A DNA stretch of 35,488 nucleotides from Ilumatobacteraceae bacterium (GTDB taxonomy: Bacteria > Actinomycetota > Acidimicrobiia > Acidimicrobiales > Ilumatobacteraceae). The notes under the pieces are model-generated. The model ran no database searches. It was not told the DNA's origin and saw only the letters and a list, made by a program, of their open reading frames with translations. Location of the stretch: assembly GCA_025358075.1 (NCBI GenBank), contig JANYKU010000104.1:1-35488 (forward strand), given 5' to 3'. This document shows, one piece after another, positions 24,051 through 32,364 of the stretch (within the stretch, counting starts at the first letter, position 1; each line of letters opens with the position of its first letter). A program made the translations under genes and the position numbers.

Positions 24051-25049
24051 ATGGACGGAACTCCAACCATGGACGCCGCCGGTGCGGTCCGCGATCTACA
24101 CCGTGTGGTCCGCGATGCGGTCGCGGCCCGTTTGTCGGTGGATTCGCGTGAGCGCGAGTCGATTGCCCAATTCCTGGAGACGTTCGACGTCCTCGATCGG
24201 CCGTTCGATGAGCACGCCTCGCCCACGCATGTGACGGCGTCGGCGATCATCACGGGCGACGCCGGCGTCGTACTGCACCGGCACAAGCGGCTGGGCATCT
24301 GGCTGCAGCCCGGTGGGCACATCGACCCAGGTGAGCTGCCATGGGATGCGGCACGACGAGAGTCATTGGAGGAGACCGGGCTACCGGTGACGCCTGCGGG
24401 ACGCGAGCCGTCGACGCTCCTGCACGTCGACGTGCACCCCGGGCCACGCGGGCACACCCACCTCGACGTGCGCTACCACTTCACGGCTCCGGCGGTGGAG
24501 CCGGCGCCACCCGACGGCGAAAGCCCCGACGTCGCCTGGTTCTCGTGGGCGCAGGCCATCGCCGTATCGGAGCCGGGCCTGGAAGGGGTGCTGCGCGCGG
24601 TACAACCCGGGCGGCCGGCGCTGCGGCGCGCCGTCGTCGACGATGCCGCCGCCTGTGCCCGGGTCTACATCCGATCCCACGACTATGCGATGGCCGAAGT
24701 GCCGGAACCACACACCGAGGCCGAGATCGCCGCTTGGATCGCCGGGCAGGCGATACCGAACATGGACGCGTGGGTCGCCGATGTCGACGGCGTCGTCGTC
24801 GGGCAGTTGATGCTGGCACCTGGATGGTTGCATCACCTGTACGTCGATCCCGCATGGATCGGTCGCGGTCTCGGCGATCAGTTCATGACCCTTGCTCGGC
24901 AGCGGCAACCGAGTGAGCTGCAGCTGTGGGCGTTCCAGACCAACGCGAAGGCTCGGCGATTCTACGAGCGTCACGGCTTCGTGGCGGTGGAGCTCACAGA
25001 TGGACAGCGCAACGAAGAGCACTGGCCCGATGTGCGCTACGTCGGCTGA
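24051..25049 (+). CDS. Nudix hydrolase-GNAT acetyltransferase fusion
   Basis: A 332-residue two-domain protein. Residues about 50-180 are a Nudix domain with a complete Nudix box, from GGHIDPGELPWDAA to RRESLEETGLPV, including the R-E-x-x-E-E core. Residues about 190-332 are a GNAT domain: RRAVVDDAAACARVYIRS, then VGQLMLAPGWLHHLYVDPAWIG, the acetyl-CoA loop RGLGDQF, and the terminal FQTNAKARRFYERHGF. Start ATG 24051 is preferred; ATG 24069 is possible, while the upstream frame has no family similarity. The pair suggests a house-cleaning or small-molecule modifying enzyme; substrate unknown. The stop is immediately followed by the LacI ATG (TGAATG). Confidence 0.88.
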   Translation: MDGTPTMDAAGAVRDLHRVVRDAVAARLSVDSRERESIAQFLETFDVLDRPFDEHASPTHVTASAIITGDAGVVLHRHKRLGIWLQPGGHIDPGELPWDAARRESLEETGLPVTPAGREPSTLLHVDVHPGPRGHTHLDVRYHFTAPAVEPAPPDGESPDVAWFSWAQAIAVSEPGLEGVLRAVQPGRPALRRAVVDDAAACARVYIRSHDYAMAEVPEPHTEAEIAAWIAGQAIPNMDAWVADVDGVVVGQLMLAPGWLHHLYVDPAWIGRGLGDQFMTLARQRQPSELQLWAFQTNAKARRFYERHGFVAVELTDGQRNEEHWPDVRYVG

Positions 25050-26117
25050 ATGACGCCGTGGATGGAAGCTGCGATTACGATTTCCAAAGTGCCGACAGCT
25101 CCGACGATGGCCGACGTTGCCAAGCATGCCGGTGTGGGTATCGGCACGGTGTCGCGCGTCCTCAGTGGCAGCGTGCATGTCAGTGATGCGACCCGCGACA
25201 AGGTGCGCCAATCGGTCGAGGTGATGGGGTATCAGCGCACCCGAAAATCCGCTGCTGAGCGGGGTAAAGGGGGCAAGCTCGTCGCCGTCCTGGTGCCGTT
25301 CTTCGATGAGCAGTCGGCATTTCAGCGGCTTCGTGGAATCGTCTCGCGTCTGGCGCCGCACGGATGCTCGGTCGTTTTGCACAACGTCGAGTCGCCATCG
25401 CAGGCACGTGCGAAGTTGCTGGAACTTCCACGAAGCCTCGTCCTCGACGGTCTGATCGTCGTCACCTTGCCATTGGTCGATGACGAAGGCGATCGCCTGA
25501 TCGGTGGTCGCTTCCCGACCGTGCTCATCGATGCTTCGTATCCCGGATTGTCGAGTGTCGGAATCGACGACCACGCCGGCGGCGCGCTCTCGACCAAGCA
25601 TCTGATCTCGCTCGGTCATCGACGCATTGCCTTCGTCAGTGAGCCCCCGCGCAACGCGTTCGGCTTCGTCGCCGGCGCACGCCGCGAGGAGGGATTCCGG
25701 GCGGCGATGGCCGAGGCGGGTCTGAAGGTCCCGGCCGCGCTCGTTCGCTACGGGGCCTACTTGCATTCTGCGGCTCGACAGATGGCGACCGAGTTGTTGT
25801 CGTTGCCGGATCGTCCGACGGCCATCGTGGCCGCCTCCGACGTTCAGGCCGTCGGTTGCTTGGAAGCCGCGTCGCGACTGGGCATCAACGTTCCCGAGGA
25901 GCTCTCGGTGATCGGCTATGACGACATCGATCTGGCCGCGTTGATGGGCCTGTCGACGGTCCGTCAGCCGTTGGTCTACTCCGGCGAGAGAGGTGCCGAT
26001 CTGCTGCTCGAGGCACTCTCGATGCCCAGCCAGCAACCTCATACGGAGCGACTGGAGCTCGAACTTGTGGTCCGATCGACGACCACCACCGCAGTGAAAC
26101 GAAAGGTGAGACGGTGA
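25050..26117 (+). CDS. LacI-family transcriptional regulator of the sugar cluster
   Basis: A 355-residue LacI/GalR repressor. The helix-turn-helix is PTMADVAKHAGVGIGTVSRVLSG (split at residues 18-40), with hinge helix RTRKSAAERG near residue 65, then a periplasmic-binding-like sensor domain (VAVLVPFFDE, LDGLIVV, GIDDHAGG, TKHLISLGHRRIAFVSEPP, VIGYDDIDLA). ATG 25050 touches the Nudix-GNAT stop; later starts such as GTG 25089 just before the HTH are also possible. It overlaps the GH13 gene by four bases (GTGA at 26114), so regulator and glycosidase are one transcript. It probably binds the palindrome at 33849-33870. The inducer is likely a glucoside, by context. Confidence 0.9.
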   Translation: MTPWMEAAITISKVPTAPTMADVAKHAGVGIGTVSRVLSGSVHVSDATRDKVRQSVEVMGYQRTRKSAAERGKGGKLVAVLVPFFDEQSAFQRLRGIVSRLAPHGCSVVLHNVESPSQARAKLLELPRSLVLDGLIVVTLPLVDDEGDRLIGGRFPTVLIDASYPGLSSVGIDDHAGGALSTKHLISLGHRRIAFVSEPPRNAFGFVAGARREEGFRAAMAEAGLKVPAALVRYGAYLHSAARQMATELLSLPDRPTAIVAASDVQAVGCLEAASRLGINVPEELSVIGYDDIDLAALMGLSTVRQPLVYSGERGADLLLEALSMPSQQPHTERLELELVVRSTTTTAVKRKVRR

Positions 26118-27814
26118 CTGGTGCGAGCACTGAGGAATCAAGCAAGTTGTGGTGGACCGACGCGGTCGTCTATCAGCTGTATCCGAGGTCGTTCGCCGAC
26201 AGCAACGGTGATGGTCGCGGCGACCTGGAAGGCATCCGCAAACACCTCGACCACTTGCACGCCATCGGTGTGAACGCGATCTGGTTGACGCCCTGCTTTC
26301 CCTCGCCTCAGCGCGACCACGGCTACGACGTCGCCGACTACTTCGACATCGAGCCGACCTATGGTTCGCTCGACGATTTCGATCGGCTTGTCGCCGACGC
26401 GGCGCAGCGGTCGATTCGACTCCTGCTCGACGTCGTCCCGAACCACTGCAGCTCGGAACACGCCTGGTTCCAAGCGGCACTGAAGGCTGCTCCCGGTTCG
26501 CCCGAGCGGGCCCGCTACTGGTTCCGTGATGGCAAAGGCCCCGACGGCGCCGAGCCGCCGAACAACTGGCGGGCCATCTTCGGTGGGCCGGCTTGGACGC
26601 GCGTGACCGAGGCCGATGGCACGCCGGGTCAGTGGTACTTGCACGCCTTCACGCCGTGGCAGCCCGACTTCAACTGGTACTGCCAAGACGTCGTCGACTA
26701 CTTCGATCGGATGCTCCGGTTCTGGTTCGATCGCGGCGTCGAAGGGTTCCGTGTCGATGCCGTTCCGGTGCTCGGCAAGCACCCCGATCTGCCCGACACG
26801 CCGCCGGCGCCGCCGGGTCTCACCGACGCCCAAGCGTGGGGCCGCAACATCTATGGGCACTTCTACGAGACCGGTCACGACGTGTGGAAGCACTGGCGCA
26901 CCGTGATCGACGACTACGAGCGCGCCCATCCAGGCCGGCACCTGGTGACGATCAGCGAGTCATACGGCAAGCCCGAAGCCGTGCTTGCTTTCCTGCGGGG
27001 GGACGAGTTCCATCAGTCGTTCGCCTTCGACCTGATGTTGATCACGTGGCTGGCCGCGCCGATGCGCAAGGCGATCTCCGACTCGATCGACATGCTCGGC
27101 CCGGTCGGCGGGACACCGGCGTGGACCCTCAACAACCACGACACGCAACGAATCGTCACCCGACTCGGCCGGCTCAACTCCAACGACCCTGCGGCGTTCA
27201 CCGGCAACAACCTCGTCTACGTCGATGCTCCCATCGATCTCGAGCTCGGTCGTCGCCGGGCTCGGGCCGCGATCACGTTGGCGGCGGCCCTTCCTGGAGC
27301 GCTGTACCTCTTCCAGGGCGAAGAGCTGGGCCTCGAGGAGTACCTCGACATGCCGGATGCAGCGCGCGAAGACCCGCTGTTCATCCGCACCAACGGCAAG
27401 GAGCTCGGGCGTGATGGTTGCCGGGTTCCGCTGCCGTGGACATCGGACGCGACGACCTCGTTCGGGTTCTCGCCGGTGGCGGTCGAACCGTGGCTGCCGC
27501 AGCCACAGAACTGGGGCGACTTCTCGGTCGAGAAAGAGGCCGCCGACCCGCAGTCGATGCTGTCGTGGTACCGCATCCTCATGGCCCACCGTCCGTTGCT
27601 CTCGGGCGATCTTGTGTGGGTGGAAACCGGCAATCCGGATTGCCTGGCGTTCGAACGCGACGGCGTGCTCGTCGTCCTCAACGTCGGCGCTGATGCCGCG
27701 GCGCTACCGGCAGCGTTGGTCGCCGGCCGAACCGTGATCCTGGCGACGCAGCCCGACACCACGTCGCAACGATTGCCATCGGATACCTGTGTCTGGTTGT
27801 CGACCGTTCACTGA
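26114..27814 (+). CDS. GH13 alpha-glucosidase (oligo-glucosidase type)
   Basis: A 566-residue glycoside hydrolase family 13 enzyme. It opens with TDAVVYQLYPRSFADSNGDGRGDLEGI, the signature of alpha-glucosidases and oligo-1,6-glucosidases (shown in part). Conserved blocks are visible: region I DVVPNH, nucleophile D215 in GFRVDAVP, acid/base E282 in TISESYG, and the transition-state Asp D343 in NNHDTQ. No signal peptide, so it acts in the cytoplasm on imported maltose, trehalose, sucrose or isomalto-type glucosides. The GTG start overlaps the LacI stop, and it ends by converging with the GH3 gene (7-bp overlap). Conserved catalytic residues argue for activity; exact linkage preference is not determinable. 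Confidence 0.92.
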   Translation: MTGASTEESSKLWWTDAVVYQLYPRSFADSNGDGRGDLEGIRKHLDHLHAIGVNAIWLTPCFPSPQRDHGYDVADYFDIEPTYGSLDDFDRLVADAAQRSIRLLLDVVPNHCSSEHAWFQAALKAAPGSPERARYWFRDGKGPDGAEPPNNWRAIFGGPAWTRVTEADGTPGQWYLHAFTPWQPDFNWYCQDVVDYFDRMLRFWFDRGVEGFRVDAVPVLGKHPDLPDTPPAPPGLTDAQAWGRNIYGHFYETGHDVWKHWRTVIDDYERAHPGRHLVTISESYGKPEAVLAFLRGDEFHQSFAFDLMLITWLAAPMRKAISDSIDMLGPVGGTPAWTLNNHDTQRIVTRLGRLNSNDPAAFTGNNLVYVDAPIDLELGRRRARAAITLAAALPGALYLFQGEELGLEEYLDMPDAAREDPLFIRTNGKELGRDGCRVPLPWTSDATTSFGFSPVAVEPWLPQPQNWGDFSVEKEAADPQSMLSWYRILMAHRPLLSGDLVWVETGNPDCLAFERDGVLVVLNVGADAAALPAALVAGRTVILATQPDTTSQRLPSDTCVWLSTVH

Positions 27815-30270
27815 TCGGCGACGGCAAGCCGTACGGCGATGTCGACCGATGACGTCCCGACGCACAACTCGAACGGGCCGTGGGCAGCGATCCAGGCGTG
27901 GTCGGCGACGTTCCACGTGTGCATCGCGCGCGGGTCGAGCTCGACCGTGACGGTACGCACGCCGTGGGCCGGCACGTCTGCCTTGGTGAACCCGACGAGT
28001 TGCAGGGCGGGTTCGTCGCCGCGACGCTCGACTGACCCGGCGTGTGCCGTGTAGACCTGCACGACCTGCACGCCGTCGCGATTCGACACGTTGGTGAGAT
28101 CGACATCGACGCCACCTCCCGCTGCACGTCGCGCCGCGGTGATCTGCACGTCTGCGTAACCGAGACCGAAGCCGAAGGCGAACAACGGTCGTCGACCGAC
28201 CGTCGCGTACCAGCGGTAGCCGATCAGGCGACCTTCGGCGTAGTTGGCCACACCGTGGCGACCCGGATAGTGCTCGAATGCCGGGGTGTCTTCCAGCCGT
28301 GCCGGAAACGTGACCGGCAGCCGGCCTTGCGGCTCGACGTCGCCGAGCAACACATCGGCGATCGCTTCACCCATCTGTTGCCCGGGGAACCAGGCCATCA
28401 ACACCGCATCGACGTGACCGAGCCACGGCATGTTGACCGGCGAGCCGGCGTTGATGACGACAACGGTGCGCTTGCCGGCAGCGGCGACCTGCAGGATCAG
28501 TTCGTTCTGATCGCCGGGGAGATCCATCGTGGTGCGGTCCCAGCCTTCGCATTCCCAGTCGTCGTTGGTGCCGACGATCACCACCGAGCAATCGGCCTTG
28601 GCGGCGACGTCGACCGCCTCGGCGAGAAGGTTCTCACCGAGCGGTGCCTGCCCGCCCACGTTGACACCACCCATGCCCTGGCCGGTTGGATGGTGACGAA
28701 CTTCGACCTCGAGCAGGTAGTCGTGGCCGGCCTCGACGTCGACCGACCCGGTCACCTCGGCCTTGCCCGTGCCGAAGAACGAGCCACCCTTCGGCGTCGA
28801 CTCGTTGTCGATCACCACGACACCATCGATCAGCAGCCGGGTCGGCGCGACGGACTCGACACCCACGATCCACGTGCCGGTGATATCGGGGGTGAACGTC
28901 GTGCTGAGTCGCGCACCGAACCGCGGATTCGAATCCGATTGGCCGACGGGGTCTTTGACCCACATCATCCGCACCGTTCCGGACCCCGTGCGGACTGCAA
29001 CGCCAGCACGATCGTCGAGGGCGGACGGGTCGTCGAAGTAGTCGACCTTGATCGGTCCGCACAGTCGCTGCTCGAGCTCGGGGAGGCGTTTGTTGATGTT
29101 GCACCCGACACCATGCGTGACCTCGATGCCGGCAGCACCGAGCCTGGCGCGAAGGCTGTCGAGTGGCTGGGCGATCGAGGACGGCGTCACGTGCGCGCTG
29201 CCACCTCCTAGCACCTGTCCGACCGCGGCATTGGGACCGATCACCGCAACGCGTTGCAACGCGGCCAGGTCGAGCGGCAGCGCCGGCTTGCCCGACATCG
29301 ATTCGTTGCGCAGCAGCACCATTCCATGTGCCGCCGCGGTGCGGGCCAGGGCAACGTCGTCGGGGGAGTCGCGCGTGGTCTCGGGCCCGGGCGCGCCGTC
29401 GTCGAAGGCGCCGATGCGATCCATCAGCCGCATGACGTTGACGGCTGCGCGCCGCACGCCTGCTGCCGCCGCGGATCCGTCGCGCACCGCGGCCACCAAC
29501 TGCGCGCCACGGTGGCGCGTCGGGCCGGGCATCTCCAGGTCGAGCCCGGCAGCGAGGGCCTCCACCGTGGAGTGCAATCCGAACCAGTCACTCATCACCA
29601 GCCCGTCGAAGCCCCACTCGCCGCGGAGCACGCCGTTGATCAACGCCGCGCTGTCGGCAGCCCATGGACCATTGATGCGGTTGTACGAGGTCATCACCGC
29701 CAGGACTCCAGCCTCTTTCACCGCGGACTCGAACGGCACGAGGTACAACTCGCGCATCGTGCGCTCGTCGATGCGCGAGTCGATCGAGTTCCGTTCGAAC
29801 TCGGTGTCGTTGCCGACGAAGTGCTTGATGCAGCTGGCGACCCCTTGGCTCTGCACGCCCCGCACGTAGGCGACGGCGACGCGGGCGGTGAGGTACGGGT
29901 CTTCGCTCATGCACTCGAAGTTGCGTCCACCGATCGGCGTGCGGTGCAGGTTGACGGTGGGCGCCAGCAACACCCTCGCGCCCTTGGAGCGAGCTTCGCG
30001 ACCGAGCAACTCGCCGACTCGTTGGACGAGGACGGGGTCCCATGTTGCGGCCAGCAGGGTGCTACACGGCACGGCGATCGACGATGGACCGCCGCCGAAC
30101 CGCGTGCCGCGTGCACCGACCGGACCGTCACTGACCCGCATCGACGGAATGCCGACGCGCTCGATGGCGACCGTGTGCCAGAAGTCGGCGCCGGCCAGCA
30201 GCGCAACTTGTTCCTCCAGGGTCAACGAGTCGGCGAGTGCCTCGACGTCGATGGGTGCCTCGTCGGTCAT
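27808..30270 (-). CDS. GH3 beta-glucosidase with PA14 insert
   Basis: An 820-residue glycoside hydrolase family 3 enzyme. The TIM-barrel domain includes SDGPVGARG, CIKHFVGNDTEFERN and the nucleophile D228 in VMSDWFG. The second domain carries IGPNAAVGQVLGGGSAHV and the likely acid/base Glu in ECEGWDRTTMDLPG. Between them is a PA14 domain (about 420-560: VDYFDDPSAL, FTPDITGTWIVGVES, LLIDGVVVIDN), as in fungal-type and many bacterial GH3 beta-glucosidases. A C-terminal FnIII-like domain follows (GVQVVQVYTAHAGS). No signal peptide: cytoplasmic. ATG 30270 overlaps the permease stop by one base (TGATG), so it is the last gene of the binding protein-permease operon. Confidence 0.93.
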   Translation of the reverse strand: MTDEAPIDVEALADSLTLEEQVALLAGADFWHTVAIERVGIPSMRVSDGPVGARGTRFGGGPSSIAVPCSTLLAATWDPVLVQRVGELLGREARSKGARVLLAPTVNLHRTPIGGRNFECMSEDPYLTARVAVAYVRGVQSQGVASCIKHFVGNDTEFERNSIDSRIDERTMRELYLVPFESAVKEAGVLAVMTSYNRINGPWAADSAALINGVLRGEWGFDGLVMSDWFGLHSTVEALAAGLDLEMPGPTRHRGAQLVAAVRDGSAAAAGVRRAAVNVMRLMDRIGAFDDGAPGPETTRDSPDDVALARTAAAHGMVLLRNESMSGKPALPLDLAALQRVAVIGPNAAVGQVLGGGSAHVTPSSIAQPLDSLRARLGAAGIEVTHGVGCNINKRLPELEQRLCGPIKVDYFDDPSALDDRAGVAVRTGSGTVRMMWVKDPVGQSDSNPRFGARLSTTFTPDITGTWIVGVESVAPTRLLIDGVVVIDNESTPKGGSFFGTGKAEVTGSVDVEAGHDYLLEVEVRHHPTGQGMGGVNVGGQAPLGENLLAEAVDVAAKADCSVVIVGTNDDWECEGWDRTTMDLPGDQNELILQVAAAGKRTVVVINAGSPVNMPWLGHVDAVLMAWFPGQQMGEAIADVLLGDVEPQGRLPVTFPARLEDTPAFEHYPGRHGVANYAEGRLIGYRWYATVGRRPLFAFGFGLGYADVQITAARRAAGGGVDVDLTNVSNRDGVQVVQVYTAHAGSVERRGDEPALQLVGFTKADVPAHGVRTVTVELDPRAMHTWNVADHAWIAAHGPFELCVGTSSVDIAVRLAVADQ

Positions 30271-31247
30271 CAGCCCTTGACGGAACCGGCCAGCAGACCG
30301 CGCACGAAGTATCGCTGCAGCGCGAAGAACACGATGAGCGGCAGGATCATCGCGATCATCCCGGCGGCGGTGAGAAGTTGCCACGATTGGCCGCGGGTGC
30401 CGGTCATCTCAGCGAGGTGGGCCGTGAGTGGAACGTTGCGGGTTCCGCCGAAGACCTTGCCGACCAAGTAGTCGTTCCAGATCCACATGAACTGGAAGAT
30501 CGAGAGTGAGGCGATTGCCGGCACCGTCAACGGAACGATCAGCCGCATGAACACGGTTGCGTGCCCTGCACCGTCGACCCGCGCTGCTTCGATGATCTCG
30601 CGCGGCAGCGACGAGACGAAGTTCTTGAGGATGAAGATGCAGAACGGCATGCCGAAGGCGCTGTGGGCGATCCAGATGGCCGAGGCACTGTTGTTGAGGT
30701 GCAGGTAGGGGATGATCGTGATTGAGCCGATGTGGGCCCCGTGGGTGAACAGACGCAGCAACGGGATGAGGGCCATCTGCAACGGGACCATCAGCAAGGC
30801 GACGACGGCGACGAACAACCAGTCGCGGCCCTTGAACTTCATCCACGAGAACGCGTAGGCGGCCAGCAGGGCGATGCCGACCGAGAAAAGCGTTGCCGGA
30901 ATCGTGATCTTCAACGAGTTGAGGAAGAAGTGGGCGAGGTTCTCGTTGCCAGGGGCCGAGGAGAGAACCGTGCGGTAGTTGTCCAACGTGACCGACGGGT
31001 GCAAGAACATCGACCACCAGCCCGTGGTCTTGACCGCCAATTCTGGTCGGAACGACGAGACGAACAGCCCGAACGTCGGGATCGTCCAGAAGAAGACCAA
31101 CCCGTAGACGAGCCAGCGGCCCGTGCGACTGCTGAGTGTGGCGCTGATGGATCGACCCATCGGCTCGCCGCCCATGACCGTGTCTGCCGTCTTCATCTCG
31201 GCGAGCGGCGTGATCAGTACTTGAACACTGTTGTCTGCGATGGTCAT
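30270..31247 (-). CDS. ABC sugar permease, MalG type
   Basis: A 325-residue inner-membrane permease with six predicted transmembrane segments. The cytoplasmic EAA loop is EIIEAARVDGAGHATVFMRLIVPLTVP (part shown), which docks on the ATPase. The WIWNDYLVGKVF motif and the LLAGSVKG C-terminus are typical of CUT1 MalG-like subunits. ATG 31247 overlaps the upstream permease stop (ATGA); a much longer open frame exists upstream but is the shadow of that permease. It is followed by the GH3 gene. Substrate is likely an oligosaccharide because CUT1 transporters move di- and oligosaccharides. Confidence 0.92.
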   Translation of the reverse strand: MTIADNSVQVLITPLAEMKTADTVMGGEPMGRSISATLSSRTGRWLVYGLVFFWTIPTFGLFVSSFRPELAVKTTGWWSMFLHPSVTLDNYRTVLSSAPGNENLAHFFLNSLKITIPATLFSVGIALLAAYAFSWMKFKGRDWLFVAVVALLMVPLQMALIPLLRLFTHGAHIGSITIIPYLHLNNSASAIWIAHSAFGMPFCIFILKNFVSSLPREIIEAARVDGAGHATVFMRLIVPLTVPAIASLSIFQFMWIWNDYLVGKVFGGTRNVPLTAHLAEMTGTRGQSWQLLTAAGMIAMILPLIVFFALQRYFVRGLLAGSVKG

Positions 31248-32269
31248 GCTGCCATCAACTCCTCGGCGCGGCGCTGGGCGCGGCGGTTGAGAACGACTAC
31301 GGGAATGACGAGGATGAAGATCACGACGGCGAGCGCCGAACCGAGCCCGTCCCGGCCTTGCACGAACTTGGTGACGAAGAACTGGTTGGCGATCGTGCTG
31401 GTGCCGAAGTTGCCGCCGGTTGTGGCGGCGATGATGTCGAACGCCTTGAGGCCGGCGATCGTGGTGGTCGTCGCCACGGTGATGATGGTGGCCCGGATGT
31501 ACGGCATCGTGACCTTGTAGAAGGCCTGCCGGTTCGTGGCTCCGTCGACCTTCGCAGCCTCGATCAACGAATCGGGCACGCCCTTGATGGCCGCCGAGAA
31601 GATGACCGTCGCGAAGCCCGCCGACGCCCAGATGAAGATGACGATCAACAGGAAGGTGTTGAATCCAGGTGCATTGCTCGGTGGCGTGATGCCGGCCAGG
31701 CCACGTTCGATGAACCAGCTGCGCAATCCGTCGCCGCCAAGGCTGTTGGGCAGGCCCGGGAGCGACTTGGTGACCTGGTTGAGCAACCCGACCTTGAACG
31801 GCGGGCCGTCGTAGACGAACCGCCAGATCACGCCGGCGCCCACCAGTGAGACAGCCCCCGGGATGAAGATCGCTGATTTCGCCGCCTTCTCGCCGCGCAT
31901 GCCGTCGGCAAACCGGGCGACGGCGAGGCCGACGATCACCGTGACCGTGGTACCGACGAGGACCCACGTGAGACTGTTGATCACCGTCAGCCGGGTGCCC
32001 GCCGTCGTGAAGATCTCGTGGTAGTTGTCGAGACCGAGGAACTTCTTGCTGTTGTTGTCGAGCAGGCTGACGTAGACGGTGCGGATCGCCGGTACGACCA
32101 GACCGACGATCATCAGTACGGATGCGGGGAGCAAGAAGATGAGGATCTTGGCGCGCTCGCTCCACCGCGTGGGAAACAGACGCGTCAGCCAGTACAGACC
32201 CCCGAGCACAGCAATCAGGCCGCCGATGCCGATGGCCACGATGACCAGGGCGGTTATCAGATCCCCCAT
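31244..32269 (-). CDS. ABC sugar permease, MalF type
   Basis: A 341-residue permease. An extra N-terminal membrane segment (residues 8-30) precedes the usual six, as is common in MalF-like subunits. The EAA loop is LIEAAKVDGATNRQAFYKVTMPYIRA (part shown), and RTVYVSLLDNNSKKFLGLDNYHEIF is the characteristic first external loop. ATG 32269 is preceded by GGAGGGG and is preferred over TTG 32287. It is coupled to the MalG-type gene by ATGA. Between it and the upstream binding-protein gene lies a strong hairpin that probably lowers permease expression relative to the binding protein. Confidence 0.92.
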   Translation of the reverse strand: MGDLITALVIVAIGIGGLIAVLGGLYWLTRLFPTRWSERAKILIFLLPASVLMIVGLVVPAIRTVYVSLLDNNSKKFLGLDNYHEIFTTAGTRLTVINSLTWVLVGTTVTVIVGLAVARFADGMRGEKAAKSAIFIPGAVSLVGAGVIWRFVYDGPPFKVGLLNQVTKSLPGLPNSLGGDGLRSWFIERGLAGITPPSNAPGFNTFLLIVIFIWASAGFATVIFSAAIKGVPDSLIEAAKVDGATNRQAFYKVTMPYIRATIITVATTTTIAGLKAFDIIAATTGGNFGTSTIANQFFVTKFVQGRDGLGSALAVVIFILVIPVVVLNRRAQRRAEELMAA

Positions 32270-32306
32270 GTTCCCCTCCATTGCCAAACGGGCGAGCCAA
32301 AACGAG

Positions 32307-32338
32307 CGAGGGGGTCGGACCGAAACCCGACCCCCTCG
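32307..32338 (-). terminator. Strong intergenic hairpin between binding protein and permease genes
   Basis: CGAGGGGGTCGG (32307-32318) pairs perfectly with CCGACCCCCTCG (32327-32338): a 12-bp GC-rich stem with an 8-nt loop. It lies after the binding-protein stop and before the permease gene, both on the minus strand. Such hairpins stabilise or partly terminate the upstream message, giving more binding protein than permease. There is no long T-run. Confidence 0.7.
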
Positions 32339-32364
32339 TCAAACTACTCGTTGCACACAGGGTG

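Noticed and set aside
25061..25084. TGGAA...TTCCA arms at the LacI start as a second operator
   Set aside because: Arm spacing differs from the 33849-33870 palindrome, the inner TTCT/AGAA is absent and it lies in coding sequence, so chance is likely.
31248..32342. The upstream part of the long open frame leading into the MalG-type permease
   Set aside because: It is a shadow of the MalF-type permease in another frame; the real MalG-type start is the ATG at 31247 with a 4-bp overlap.
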